Of a stretch of 25,533 nt of DNA, positions 1-6,528 are shown one piece after another (within the stretch, counting starts at the first letter, position 1; each line of letters starts with the position of its first letter). Under the pieces are notes generated by a model. The model was not told the origin of the DNA. It ran no database searches and saw only the letters and a program-made list of their open reading frames with translations. The position numbers and the translations under genes are program-made. The stretch comes from a virus, in the IMG/VR virus record IMGVR_UViG_3300005664_000075, positions 1 through 25,533 of that record; one strand, given 5' to 3'.

Positions 1-93
1 ACCGCAGGCAGCAAGACAACCCGTGCCAGGAGCGCAGCAGCGAAAAAGCCCGATGGCAATGATCTGCTGAATGAACTGGAGGGGCTGGAGTAA
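1..93 (+). CDS. C-terminal end of an unknown protein (partial, cut by window start)
   Basis: The first 30 codons of the window read open in frame 1 and end at TAA 91-93. The visible tail is Ala/Lys/Arg-rich and then acidic, ending in NELEGLE. A basic low-complexity stretch followed by an acidic tail is common in small phage DNA-binding or structural proteins, but this is too little to assign a function. It lies 36 bases ahead of the next gene on the same strand, which supports it being the end of a real gene in the early operon. Confidence 0.5.
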   Translation, partial: TAGSKTTRARSAAAKKPDGNDLLNELEGLE

Positions 94-129
94 CACTCAC
101 TTTCCCTTAACCACTCTCAAGGAATCATC

Positions 130-396
130 ATGAAAAAACCAGCTGCATTTTCTCGCTTTCACATGCTCATGGCTATGGCTCAAGCCATGGCTTCCAACAT
201 GGATATCACTTTCGGCCAAGCTCTGGCTTCGCAAGGCGGGTACCATTCCCGCGGCAAGGGGAAGGGAAGCCGAGTGCCGAGCCATACTAACTACGGTCGC
301 AGCAAGTACAAGCCGCATCAGGGTTCTGGGGAGATCGCGCGCCGTGCTGCACAGATCTCACGCGGCCAGCTGTCCCCCGTGCATCGAGCCAGTTAA
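130..396 (+). CDS. Small basic hypothetical protein, 88 aa
   Basis: The ATG at 130 follows an AAGGA Shine-Dalgarno sequence at a good distance (119-123). The protein starts with a Met/Ala/Phe-rich segment (residues 1-32, with several Met and His). It continues into a Gly/Lys/Arg/Ser-rich basic tail (about 38-88, e.g. HSRGKGKGSR). There is no clear membrane segment and no motif I recognise. The strong positive charge would fit nucleic-acid binding, but that is inference only. It is the last gene before a structured 192-base noncoding gap. Confidence 0.6.
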   Translation: MKKPAAFSRFHMLMAMAQAMASNMDITFGQALASQGGYHSRGKGKGSRVPSHTNYGRSKYKPHQGSGEIARRAAQISRGQLSPVHRAS

Positions 397-429
397 TTCG
401 AGCCTAGCTACCAAGGGCATTCACAAGGG

Positions 430-533
430 TGCACATTGAATCTTACAAGTCGCGCCTGACTAGCGCAGAGTACGGCCGGAGTTAGTCGCCCGGTGTCGGC
501 GTCCGCAGAGGATTCAGTGAGATTCAATGTGCA
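430..533 (+). repeat. Perfect 14-bp inverted repeat closing a structured noncoding segment
   Basis: The arm TGCACATTGAATCT (430-443) is the exact reverse complement of AGATTCAATGTGCA (520-533). With G-U pairs the helix can extend to about 427-445 with 518-536. Between the arms, GACTA (458-462) can pair with TAGTC (483-487), giving an inner hairpin. The whole unit sits in the 192-base gap (397-588) between two + strand genes and contains no credible gene. It could be a structured RNA leader, a small RNA or a protein-binding palindrome; the sequence does not decide which. Confidence 0.65.
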
Positions 534-553
534 TCTACCCAGGTGCCTTTTCA

Positions 554-580
554 GCTACGCTCCTGTAGCGCATAACAGGA
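554..580 (+). promoter_or_regulatory. Two mutually exclusive hairpins at the ribosome-binding site of the 589 gene
   Basis: GCTAC (554-558) pairs with GTAGC (565-569). Alternatively TCCTG (561-565) pairs with CAGGA (576-580), which contains the Shine-Dalgarno AGGA for the ATG at 589. The two hairpins share base 565 and cannot form fully together, so one conformation would expose and the other hide the ribosome-binding site. The pairing is seen in the sequence; a switching role is inference, and five-base helices can occur by chance. Confidence 0.35.
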
Positions 581-588
581 AATTTATC

Positions 589-1002
589 ATGGCACGTTTG
601 ACACTTTCCGAGCAGCTGTCCGCAGCCCAAGAAACCATCGCTAAATTGCAGGCGGAAGCTGCGCAAGACAAGCAGCTGCTCGCGCAGTATGCAGGCAGCC
701 TCGAACTGCTGCGCAGTCAGCTGGCCGCCCTCCGAGACGACGCAACGAAGCTTGCCGAAACCCGCGAAAAACTGGCTGCCGTGGAAAAGGAACTGGCATC
801 TTCCAAGAGCAGTTGCACTTACTTTACCTCCGAAAAAACACGCGCAGAAGGCGAGCTGGAGCAAGCCCACGCAGTTCTCGACGGTGTCGAAGGCGCCCCC
901 GCCCGTGAATACGACATGGACTACGGTAAGGGCAAGCGCAACGTTGTCACCCGTCTGGCGGGGGCCTTCCTGGCCATTGCGAAGAACGGCGGTGCAAAAT
1001 GA
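589..1002 (+). CDS. Coiled-coil hypothetical protein, 137 aa
   Basis: I chose ATG 589 because CAGGAAA (576-582) is a suitable ribosome-binding site. The frame is open back to a GTG at 493, but that extension would code through the inverted-repeat region. Residues about 3-100 form an almost unbroken Leu/Ala/Glu/Lys heptad-type helix (SEQLSAAQETIAKLQAE and onward), so a long coiled coil is likely. The last part, with KGKRNVVTRLAGAFLAI, is short and partly hydrophobic. The product probably oligomerises; its role is unknown. Its stop overlaps the next start (ATGA at 999-1002), so the two are translationally coupled. Confidence 0.75.
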   Translation: MARLTLSEQLSAAQETIAKLQAEAAQDKQLLAQYAGSLELLRSQLAALRDDATKLAETREKLAAVEKELASSKSSCTYFTSEKTRAEGELEQAHAVLDGVEGAPAREYDMDYGKGKRNVVTRLAGAFLAIAKNGGAK

Positions 1003-1331
1003 CCCAAGCAAAGCGCCCCCGTAACATGCTCTCCGCCAAGGATGTCTTCCGCCTCAACCTGTGGTGTGGGCAGAACAAGGACTCCTTCACCGGACGCACA
1101 CGTGAGCATATCGCAGCCCAGGCCTCCCAGGACCTCGGCATTGAATGCACTGTCGGTAACCTTATCGGAGCCTTGAAGGTCAACGATATCCACCTCAGCC
1201 CCCGTCGCGATAACACCACCACCGACCGCGTGCAGATCCTGGCTCGTGAACTGGAAAACCTGTTCGTTGCCTTGGGGCAGCAGGTCCCTAGCAGCGTCCA
1301 CGCAATCGCAACCAGAAGGAAGCCCTCATGA
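999..1331 (+). CDS. Hypothetical protein, 110 aa
   Basis: This gene begins with an ATGA overlap to the coiled-coil gene and ends with an ATGA overlap to the nuclease gene, so it belongs to a coupled string. The protein is soluble and mixed in charge. Residues about 30-70 (TGRTREHIAAQASQDLGI and onward) look like a helical fold of the size of a small winged-helix or helix-turn-helix domain, and residues 71-95 are another helix. I do not recognise the family. A DNA-binding or nuclease-accessory role would suit the location but is only a guess. Confidence 0.7.
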   Translation: MTQAKRPRNMLSAKDVFRLNLWCGQNKDSFTGRTREHIAAQASQDLGIECTVGNLIGALKVNDIHLSPRRDNTTTDRVQILARELENLFVALGQQVPSSVHAIATRRKPS

Positions 1332-2359
1332 CCCGTCCCATGTTCCCCCACACTTTCGACAGCACCATGCTGGCAGCCTTCCGCTCCTGCCCGCAGAAGA
1401 TGTTCCGCACTTACGTGCAGCATTGGAAGCCGAAGACCGAATCCGTCCACCTAGTCGCTGGTGGCGCCTTCGCCAAGGGTATTGAAGTCGCCCGCAAGGT
1501 CTATTTCGAAGGCCTCTACCCTGCCTACGGCCGCTTCCATCACGAAGACGGTGGCGAGTACAGCAAGCAACTCGAAGGCGACCTCGCCTGGACACCCGGC
1601 GCCAAGGGCGACAAGGAAGTCGCAGAGGCCGAAGGCTTGCGCGCCCTCATGATTGCCTATGGTGACTTTGAGTGCCCAGCCGACTCCGCCAAGTCCCTCG
1701 AACGCACCGCCGGCGCCCTGGAGTTCTACTTCGACCAGTACCCCCTCGACACTGACAGCAAGATCCCTGTCACCTTCGTCGACGGCCGTCGTGGCATTGA
1801 GTTCTCCTTCGCCCTCCCGCTGGGCGTCAACCACCCAGTCACCGGCGACCCGATCCTCTACACTGGCCGGGCTGACATGATCGCCGAGTTCGCAGGCGGC
1901 ATCTACATCGTTGACGAGAAGACCACTTCCAGCCTCGGCGCATCCTGGTCCCGCCAGTGGGAAATGCGTGGTCAATTCACCGGCTATTGCTGGGCGGCCA
2001 AGGAATCCGGCATCCCTGTCTCTGGCACCATTATCCGCGGTGTGTCCATCCTCAAGACCAAGTACGATACCCAGGAAGCCATCACCAACCGCGCGCAGCA
2101 CGAAATCGACCGCTGGAAGTTCCAGTCCGAGCGCGATATCACCCGGGCCATCGCCATGTGGAAGGAAGGCTATTGGGACTACGCCCTGGACGGCGCCTGT
2201 GCCGAGTACGGCGGCTGCAGCCTCGTTGACATCTGCAAATCCCCGAGCCCGGAAGACTGGCTGCCGATCCGCTTCGAACAGCGCGTGTGGGATCCACTTG
2301 CCCGGAAGCAGCTGACCGTGCAGGAGTGGGAAGATAGCTGGAATCACGTGAGCAGCTGA
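1328..2359 (+). CDS. PD-(D/E)XK nuclease, Cas4/AddB/RecB-like, with probable 4Fe-4S site
   Basis: A 343-residue protein of the RecB/Cas4-like nuclease class. The N-terminus has the usual S-x(5)-CP pattern (S12 to C21-P22). The active-site core shows GRAD with D183 and then VDEKT with D196 and K198, the (D/E)-x-K motif. A helix with Q and Y (RGQFTGYCW) follows, as in this family. Near the C-terminus C291-x5-C297-x5-C303, together with C21, matches the split cysteine set that holds a 4Fe-4S cluster in AddB and Cas4. The likely role is exonucleolytic processing of DNA ends to give single strands for recombination. It has an AAGGAAG ribosome-binding site and lies just upstream of ATPase and ssDNA-binding genes, which fits a phage recombination module. 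The nuclease class is confident; direction and substrate are not known. Confidence 0.85.
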   Translation: MTRPMFPHTFDSTMLAAFRSCPQKMFRTYVQHWKPKTESVHLVAGGAFAKGIEVARKVYFEGLYPAYGRFHHEDGGEYSKQLEGDLAWTPGAKGDKEVAEAEGLRALMIAYGDFECPADSAKSLERTAGALEFYFDQYPLDTDSKIPVTFVDGRRGIEFSFALPLGVNHPVTGDPILYTGRADMIAEFAGGIYIVDEKTTSSLGASWSRQWEMRGQFTGYCWAAKESGIPVSGTIIRGVSILKTKYDTQEAITNRAQHEIDRWKFQSERDITRAIAMWKEGYWDYALDGACAEYGGCSLVDICKSPSPEDWLPIRFEQRVWDPLARKQLTVQEWEDSWNHVSS

Positions 2360-2673
2360 TGCCCGCCCACTACTTCCTCGGCTCCCGCCTATTCGCCAGC
2401 TCCCCTCTCCCAGTCCTCTGGGACGATTTGACCCGGGCGGAAAATTCCCTCGTCTTCATCTGCCCCACCTGCGGCGATGCCTGGGGGCGGGTGTCCGAGG
2501 AAGGCAAGCCCTGGCTCCCAGTCCGCCGGGGGTGCCGCAAGCACCCTTGGGCTGACAGCGTCGGGGGATCATTCATCGCGCCCTGGCGCAAGACATACAA
2601 CGAACTCCCGCCGGAAGTTCTCCTGTATGAAATCGAAATCCGGCTTAAGTTTTCCAAGGAACAATCACCATGA
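2359..2673 (+). CDS. Small zinc-binding protein (CxxC...CxxH), 104 aa
   Basis: The start codon overlaps the nuclease stop (TGATG at 2357-2361). The protein contains C35-P-T-C38-G and then C59-R-K-H62, a classic four-ligand zinc set with a 20-residue spacer. The rest is Trp/Pro-rich and ends in a helix (PPEVLLYEIEIRLKF). No family beyond a zinc ribbon/finger is recognised. Its coupling to the nuclease and to the MazG-like gene (ATGA overlap at 2670-2673) suggests a helper in early nucleic-acid metabolism. Confidence 0.75.
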   Translation: MPAHYFLGSRLFASSPLPVLWDDLTRAENSLVFICPTCGDAWGRVSEEGKPWLPVRRGCRKHPWADSVGGSFIAPWRKTYNELPPEVLLYEIEIRLKFSKEQSP

Positions 2674-3167
2674 ATGAAAAGCAAGCACTGAGAGACGCCT
2701 GCGGCCTCGGCCAAACGGCCAACCCAGAAACCGCCGTCGAACGTCGCCGTCGCCTGCGCGACGAACTCGCCCGTGAAGAAGCGCACGAGAAGGTCCACGC
2801 CCAGATGGCCGACGAGATCCGCAACTCCCTCTTCACCATCCAGCCCACCTTGCACGGCATGTTCGGCACCATGCAGTCCATGACCTACCAATGGAACGCG
2901 CATCAGGGTTTCTGGGACTCTTCCAACAAGGGCGAGAAGATCGCTCTGATGCACTCCGAACTCTCGGAAATGCTGGAAGCCGTCCGCAAGCACAATGGCC
3001 CGTCCGAGCACATCCCCGCTTTCACCGCGGAAGAGGAAGAGCTCGCGGACCTGTTCATCCGCGGCTTCGACTACGCCGGTGCCCACGGCCTCCGCCTGGC
3101 CCAAGCCATCGTGGCCAAGATGGACTTCAACCTCAGCCGCCCGTACAAGCACAACAAGACCTGTTGA
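2670..3167 (+). CDS. MazG-like nucleotide pyrophosphohydrolase
   Basis: A 165-residue protein with the hallmark of all-alpha NTP pyrophosphatases: E97-x2-E100 with E103 in HSELSEMLEA, then E124-x2-D127 in EEEELAD. These acidic residues bind the magnesium ions that hydrolyse NTPs to NMP and pyrophosphate. The ending NLSRPYKHNK also matches the conserved Arg-Pro-x-Lys-His tail of phage MazG-like proteins. Residues 1-50 are a charged helical extension. It has a strong AAGGAA ribosome-binding site and an ATGA overlap with the previous gene. Phage enzymes of this class are thought to clean the nucleotide pool or lower alarmone levels; which applies here is unknown. Confidence 0.85.
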   Translation: MNEKQALRDACGLGQTANPETAVERRRRLRDELAREEAHEKVHAQMADEIRNSLFTIQPTLHGMFGTMQSMTYQWNAHQGFWDSSNKGEKIALMHSELSEMLEAVRKHNGPSEHIPAFTAEEEELADLFIRGFDYAGAHGLRLAQAIVAKMDFNLSRPYKHNKTC

Positions 3168-3174
3168 TTTTCGC

Positions 3175-3203
3175 TTGACCCCTGGGGCCTAGTGCCCCAT
3201 CAT
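3175..3203 (+). promoter_or_regulatory. Candidate sigma-70 promoter with embedded inverted repeat
   Basis: TTGACC (3175-3180) and CATCAT (3198-3203) are 17 bases apart, a 5/6 and 4/6 match to the -35 and -10 consensus. Inside the spacer TGGGGC (3183-3188) and GCCCCA (3194-3199) form a perfect 6-bp inverted repeat with a CTAGT loop that could be an operator. This is one of the few real gaps (3168-3244) in the early operon and sits just ahead of the ATPase gene. Promoter activity is inferred. Confidence 0.4.
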
Positions 3204-3244
3204 CCAACCTCCTCAACACGCCGCCCGGCGATACAGTGACACTT

Positions 3245-4135
3245 ATGAGCACTCCATCCCCCCTCGTCCCTAGCCAGCCAACTGCCGTCGCCGCCGCCTG
3301 GGAAGTCACCAAGCCTACCCTCTCGGGCTTCAACGTCCTGTTGATGGGCCCTTCCGGCACCGGCAAGACCCACTCCCTCGGCACCCTTGTCGATTCCGGC
3401 CTCAAGGTCTTCTACCTCGCCATGGAATCCGGTATGGAATCCTTGATGGGTTACTACGCCGACAAGAAGATGCCGATTCCGGAAAACCTCCAGTGGCACG
3501 TCCTCAAGTCCCCGGACACTTCGTTCAGCGACATGATCGACAATGCCCGCAAGATCAACACGATGAACCTGGAATCCCTGGCCAAGATGAACGATTCCAA
3601 CCGCTCCCGCTACAACCAGTTCATCAGCCTCTTCGAAGCCCTCAACAATTTCCGCAGCGATCGCAACGGCGAGTCCTATGGTGACGTGACCAACTGGGAC
3701 ACCGATTGCGTCCTCGTCATCGACGGGCTGACTGGTATCTGCGCTGCAGCCCTCTCCCTCGTTGTCGGGGGCAAGCCTGTCCGCAGCCAGTCCGACTGGG
3801 GCATCGCGCAGCAGCAAGTCGAAACCCTCCTCCGCAAGCTCTGCGACGGCTGCAAGTGCCACTTCGTCCTCTTGTCCCACTTGGAACGCGAAGTCGACCC
3901 CGTCCTCGGCGGCATCAAGCTCATGGCTTCCGCCCTGGGCAAGGCCCTGGCCCCGAAGCTTCCTGCCATGTTCTCCGATGTCATCTTGACATGCCGTGAG
4001 GGTAACAAGTGGCACTGGGATACCGCCAACGCCCAGGCCGACCTCAAGACCCGCAACCTCCCGATCACAGGTAACCTCGAACCGGACTTCCGTGCGATCG
4101 TCCGCAAGTGGACTGCCCGCAAAGAGGCTTCTTAA
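3245..4135 (+). CDS. P-loop ATPase, Sak4-like single-strand annealing/recombinase candidate
   Basis: The 296-residue protein has Walker A G35-PSGTGK-T42 and Walker B VLVID with D160. The pattern VLLSHLERE follows, a sensor-type motif found in RecA-like phage ATPases (AAA_24/Sak4 type). Sak4 proteins bind ssDNA and promote annealing in phage recombination. Neighbours support this: a RecB-like nuclease upstream and a DUF669-like ssDNA-binding candidate immediately downstream. An in-frame GTG at 3236 is an alternative start. Neither start has a good Shine-Dalgarno, and I prefer ATG. The protein could instead be a generic AAA ATPase; ATP binding itself is secure. Confidence 0.8.
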   Translation: MSTPSPLVPSQPTAVAAAWEVTKPTLSGFNVLLMGPSGTGKTHSLGTLVDSGLKVFYLAMESGMESLMGYYADKKMPIPENLQWHVLKSPDTSFSDMIDNARKINTMNLESLAKMNDSNRSRYNQFISLFEALNNFRSDRNGESYGDVTNWDTDCVLVIDGLTGICAAALSLVVGGKPVRSQSDWGIAQQQVETLLRKLCDGCKCHFVLLSHLEREVDPVLGGIKLMASALGKALAPKLPAMFSDVILTCREGNKWHWDTANAQADLKTRNLPITGNLEPDFRAIVRKWTARKEAS

Positions 4136-4145
4136 CCTCCCGGGC

Positions 4146-4234
4146 TTGACACCTTCCCATTCAAGCTCCAAACTCATTCTCCCCGGGGGCGTCGGTTGTC
4201 AACTGGCCTTCACCCCCTTCCACTCTCAGTTGAC
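4146..4234 (+). promoter_or_regulatory. Candidate promoter and downstream 8-bp inverted repeat before the ssDNA-binding gene
   Basis: A perfect TTGACA (4146-4151) is followed after 17 bases by CAAACT (4169-4174), a weak -10. Downstream, GTCAACTG (4198-4205) is the exact reverse complement of CAGTTGAC (4227-4234), 21 bases away, ending shortly before the ATG at 4255. The repeat could be an operator or a leader hairpin. The gap (4136-4254) contains no gene. Confidence 0.35.
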
Positions 4235-4254
4235 TTTCCAGAAAGCAGATCATC

Positions 4255-4707
4255 ATGTCTCAATTCGATCCGAACCAGTTCCTCGACATGCAGTTCACCG
4301 AAGCCAACGACACTGTCATCATCAACCCTGATGATGGCGAGTATCAGGCTCAAATCGAGAAGATCGACTTCCGCCCCTGGCAGTCCAAGTCCGATCCCTC
4401 GAAGGCGGGCCTCGCTCTCGACATCACCTGGGAACTCCAGTCCGAAGCCGCACGCCAGAAAACCGGCCGCGACAAGGTCACTGTCCGTCAGGGCCTGATG
4501 CTGGACATGCTGTCCAACGGTGGCTTCGACATGGGCAAGGGCAAGAACATCGGCCTGGGTCGTCTGCGCGAAGCCGTCGGCCAGAACATCGGCGGTCGTC
4601 CCTGGACGCCGAGCCAACTGGTGGGCCAAATGGCCAAGGTGCTGGTCAAGCAGCGCGTTGACGGTGACAGCATCTACGTTGATGTGAAGGGTGTGACGAA
4701 GCTGTAA
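4255..4707 (+). CDS. DUF669-like protein, probable ssDNA-binding protein
   Basis: The 150-residue protein starts FDPNQFLDMQFTEAND and has DGEYQAQIEKIDFR followed by LALDITWEL. This pattern resembles the DUF669 family, which often accompanies Sak4 or ERF recombinases. The alternating beta-rich segments fit a small OB-like fold. It probably coats ssDNA during replication or recombination together with the upstream ATPase; this comes from family resemblance and position. The start at 4255 is preceded by AGAAAG. The stop codon lies in the loop of a 6-bp hairpin (4697-4713). Confidence 0.7.
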   Translation: MSQFDPNQFLDMQFTEANDTVIINPDDGEYQAQIEKIDFRPWQSKSDPSKAGLALDITWELQSEAARQKTGRDKVTVRQGLMLDMLSNGGFDMGKGKNIGLGRLREAVGQNIGGRPWTPSQLVGQMAKVLVKQRVDGDSIYVDVKGVTKL

Positions 4708-4863
4708 GCTTCGCAAAGACAGGCGGGTTCGATTCCCGCTCGCTGGCCGAGGTTTGGGGAGAAGTGCGGTTCAATTCCGAGAAGTGGGCTTGGTAGCCCA
4801 TATGGCCCGCAGTCCGACAGTGCGTTACCTGTCGGCGTTTCCGATAGCAGGTCCCCGCCTGCT
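4697..4863 (+). other. Cluster of five hairpins in a noncoding region, including a tRNA T-arm look-alike
   Basis: Five stem-loops follow one another: CGAAGC/GCTTCG (4697-4713, over the stop codon of the previous gene); GCGGG-TTCGATT-CCCGC (4723-4739); TGGGCT/AGCCCA (4785-4800); CCGACAG/CTGTCGG (4814-4835); AGCAGG/CCTGCT (4846-4863). The second has the exact geometry and loop of a tRNA T-arm, and the first can also be drawn as a tRNA-type anticodon loop with GTA. No matching acceptor stem or D-arm exists upstream, so a complete tRNA is not supported. The only ORF here (4754-5113) looks non-coding. A structured RNA, a tRNA remnant or a replication/attachment element are all possible. Confidence 0.5.
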
Positions 4864-5115
4864 GCCGCAAGCGTTCCGGGCATCGCCCAGTAAACAAATC
4901 GAGGCTATTGCCCGTATGATTCCAGTAATAACTAAAACCCGTTCGGGCATAGATCGGCGCATAGGCGATTTTCCCGCCCCCGGGTATAGTCACCCCTCCC
5001 CCGCTATCCGCGCGCAATGCGCGGCCATTCCACGCGGTTCCCGGGCCTCTCCCCTCCCCGTCACCACCCCCACCCGGCCTAACCCCCCGGGCCTTTGCAC
5101 TTCAGGAACTTAACC
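4864..5115. other. Noncoding stretch before the methyltransferase gene: AT-rich patch, hairpin and C-tracts
   Basis: About 250 bases without a credible gene. It includes a locally AT-rich patch (about 4890-4940, with AGTAATAACTAAAA), unusual in this GC-rich window. It also has a 6-bp hairpin CCGCGC/GCGCGG (5008-5024) and a pyrimidine-rich stretch. From 5051 to 5088 five C-runs (4, 4, 5, 3 and 6 long) are separated by 1, 7, 1 and 7 bases. That fits the canonical G-quadruplex pattern on the - strand and an i-motif on the + strand. TATAGT (4985-4990) resembles a -10 box but has no good -35. An origin or regulatory leader is possible but unproven. Confidence 0.4.
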
Positions 5116-6528
5116 ATGCAGACCATCAAGCTATCCAATATCGTCATCAAGCCAAACCGCCAGCGGCAAGAGTTTGACCCAGTGCATATCTGCGAACTCC
5201 GCGAGTCTATCGAGAAAAACGGCCTCTTGCACCCTCCCGTCCTCCGCCAGGAAATCATCGACGGCACCATGCGTATGGTTCTTGTCGCTGGCGAATCCCG
5301 CCTCAAGGCCATCACGGATATCTTCGACCTCGACGGGGAGTTCCTGCACGATCTCAAGATCTTCCGCGACGGCATGGTGCCTTACAGTGACATCGGCGAA
5401 CTCGATGAGCTGGCTGCGGAAGAAGCCGAACTCGACGAAAACCTCAAGCGTCGTGATCTGACGTGGCAGGAAAATGCCGATGCCCATTCACGCCTGCACA
5501 AACTCCGTGCGCGGCAAAAGGGTGCCGCCCTGGCCAAGGAAATTGCTGACCTCCCGCCGGAAGAACGGCAAGCCGCCGTCGCCAAGTCCAAACCCCACAC
5601 CATCGCTGACACTGCCACCGAACTCTTCGGCCGATCCGACGGCGCCTACCAGGACACCGTCCGCAAGGAAGTCATCGTCGCCCAGCACCTCTCCAACCCT
5701 GCCATCGCCAAGGCCAAGTCCGTTGACGAAGCCTTCAAGATCCTCAAGAAGGAAGAGCAACGCGCTGCGAATATCGAACTCGCGAAGACAGTCGGGGCTA
5801 CCTTCAACGCCGATTGCCACACCCTGCTCAATCAGAGCTGCATCGAGTACATGTGGGACGTGACCAAGCGTCAGTCCCCTGACGAACTCTTCGATGTCAT
5901 CCTCACCGACCCACCTTATGGCATGGACGCCGACAGTTTCGGCGACGGCGCTGGCAAGCTCTCCGGCATCGAGCATCACTACGACGACTCCATGGAATCC
6001 TGGCGCAAGCTCATGACCGAGTGGACCGCCCTGTCCTATCAAGTCTGCAAGCCTCAAGCCCATGCCTATGTCTTCTGCGACTTCGACAACTTCCACGAAC
6101 TCAAAGCAATGATGCAGAAGGCCGGCTGGTATGTATTCCGCACACCTATCATCTGCCACAAGATCAACTCCGGTCGAGTACCGCTCCCTGATCAAGGACC
6201 CCGTCGTCAGTACGAGATCATCCTCTACGCGATCAAGGGAAAGAAGCCTGTCACTCACATCTATCCCGATGTCTTATCAGCTACTGCAGACGATAACATG
6301 TCCCATGGAGCCCAGAAACCGGTTGCCGTTTTCCACAATCTCCTGCAGCGCAGTATTAAACCCGGCGACCGCGTGTTCGACGGATTTGCTGGTTCCGGGA
6401 CCATTTTCGAAGCCGCCCACTCTCATCAATGTTACGCGGTCGGCTGTGAGATCAACCCAGACTATTATGGGATGGGGCTGCGCCGAATCCAAGGTCTGAA
6501 AGCTCTGGAACTCCCTGCTCTGCTATAA
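5116..6528 (+). CDS. ParB-like domain fused to a beta-class N4/N6 DNA methyltransferase
   Basis: I chose ATG 5116 because CAGGAA (5103-5108) is a good ribosome-binding site; a TTG at 5095 is in frame. Residues 1-110 form a ParB/Srx-type domain with the box GESRLKA (59-65). A helical linker spans about 120-240. The C-terminal half is a methyltransferase with catalytic DPPY (D265-Y268) and, later, the AdoMet-binding FAGSGT (424-429). Motif IV before motif I marks the beta class of amino-methyltransferases. The enzyme likely methylates adenine-N6 or cytosine-N4 in phage DNA, perhaps to evade host restriction, with the ParB part aiding DNA recognition. No cognate restriction enzyme is nearby, so it seems to be an orphan enzyme. 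Its stop overlaps the next ATG (TAATG). Confidence 0.85.
   Translation: MQTIKLSNIVIKPNRQRQEFDPVHICELRESIEKNGLLHPPVLRQEIIDGTMRMVLVAGESRLKAITDIFDLDGEFLHDLKIFRDGMVPYSDIGELDELAAEEAELDENLKRRDLTWQENADAHSRLHKLRARQKGAALAKEIADLPPEERQAAVAKSKPHTIADTATELFGRSDGAYQDTVRKEVIVAQHLSNPAIAKAKSVDEAFKILKKEEQRAANIELAKTVGATFNADCHTLLNQSCIEYMWDVTKRQSPDELFDVILTDPPYGMDADSFGDGAGKLSGIEHHYDDSMESWRKLMTEWTALSYQVCKPQAHAYVFCDFDNFHELKAMMQKAGWYVFRTPIICHKINSGRVPLPDQGPRRQYEIILYAIKGKKPVTHIYPDVLSATADDNMSHGAQKPVAVFHNLLQRSIKPGDRVFDGFAGSGTIFEAAHSHQCYAVGCEINPDYYGMGLRRIQGLKALELPALL

Noticed and set aside
429-485. 18-codon GTG leader peptide inside the inverted-repeat region
   Set aside because: AAGG lies immediately next to the GTG, too close for a ribosome site, and the frame is too short to support by itself.
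493-588. N-terminal extension of the coiled-coil gene from GTG 493
   Set aside because: No ribosome site at 493, composition unlike the coiled-coil body, and a good Shine-Dalgarno exists for ATG 589.
1451-4177. Long - strand frames opposite the nuclease, MazG-like and ATPase genes (1451-2347, 2370-3152, 3200-4177)
   Set aside because: They overlap fully with well-supported + strand genes, run through known motifs in reverse and lack convincing ribosome sites or domain patterns.
4671-4750. Complete tRNA-Tyr (GTA)
   Set aside because: The T-arm and an anticodon-like loop are present, but no D-arm and no acceptor strand complementary to TCGCTGG exist in the right place, and no CCA follows.
4754-5113. 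119-codon + strand frame in the noncoding gap
   Set aside because: The translation is Arg/Pro/Ser-rich without domain pattern, starts without a Shine-Dalgarno, crosses several hairpins and the C-tracts, and overlaps the ribosome site of the next gene.
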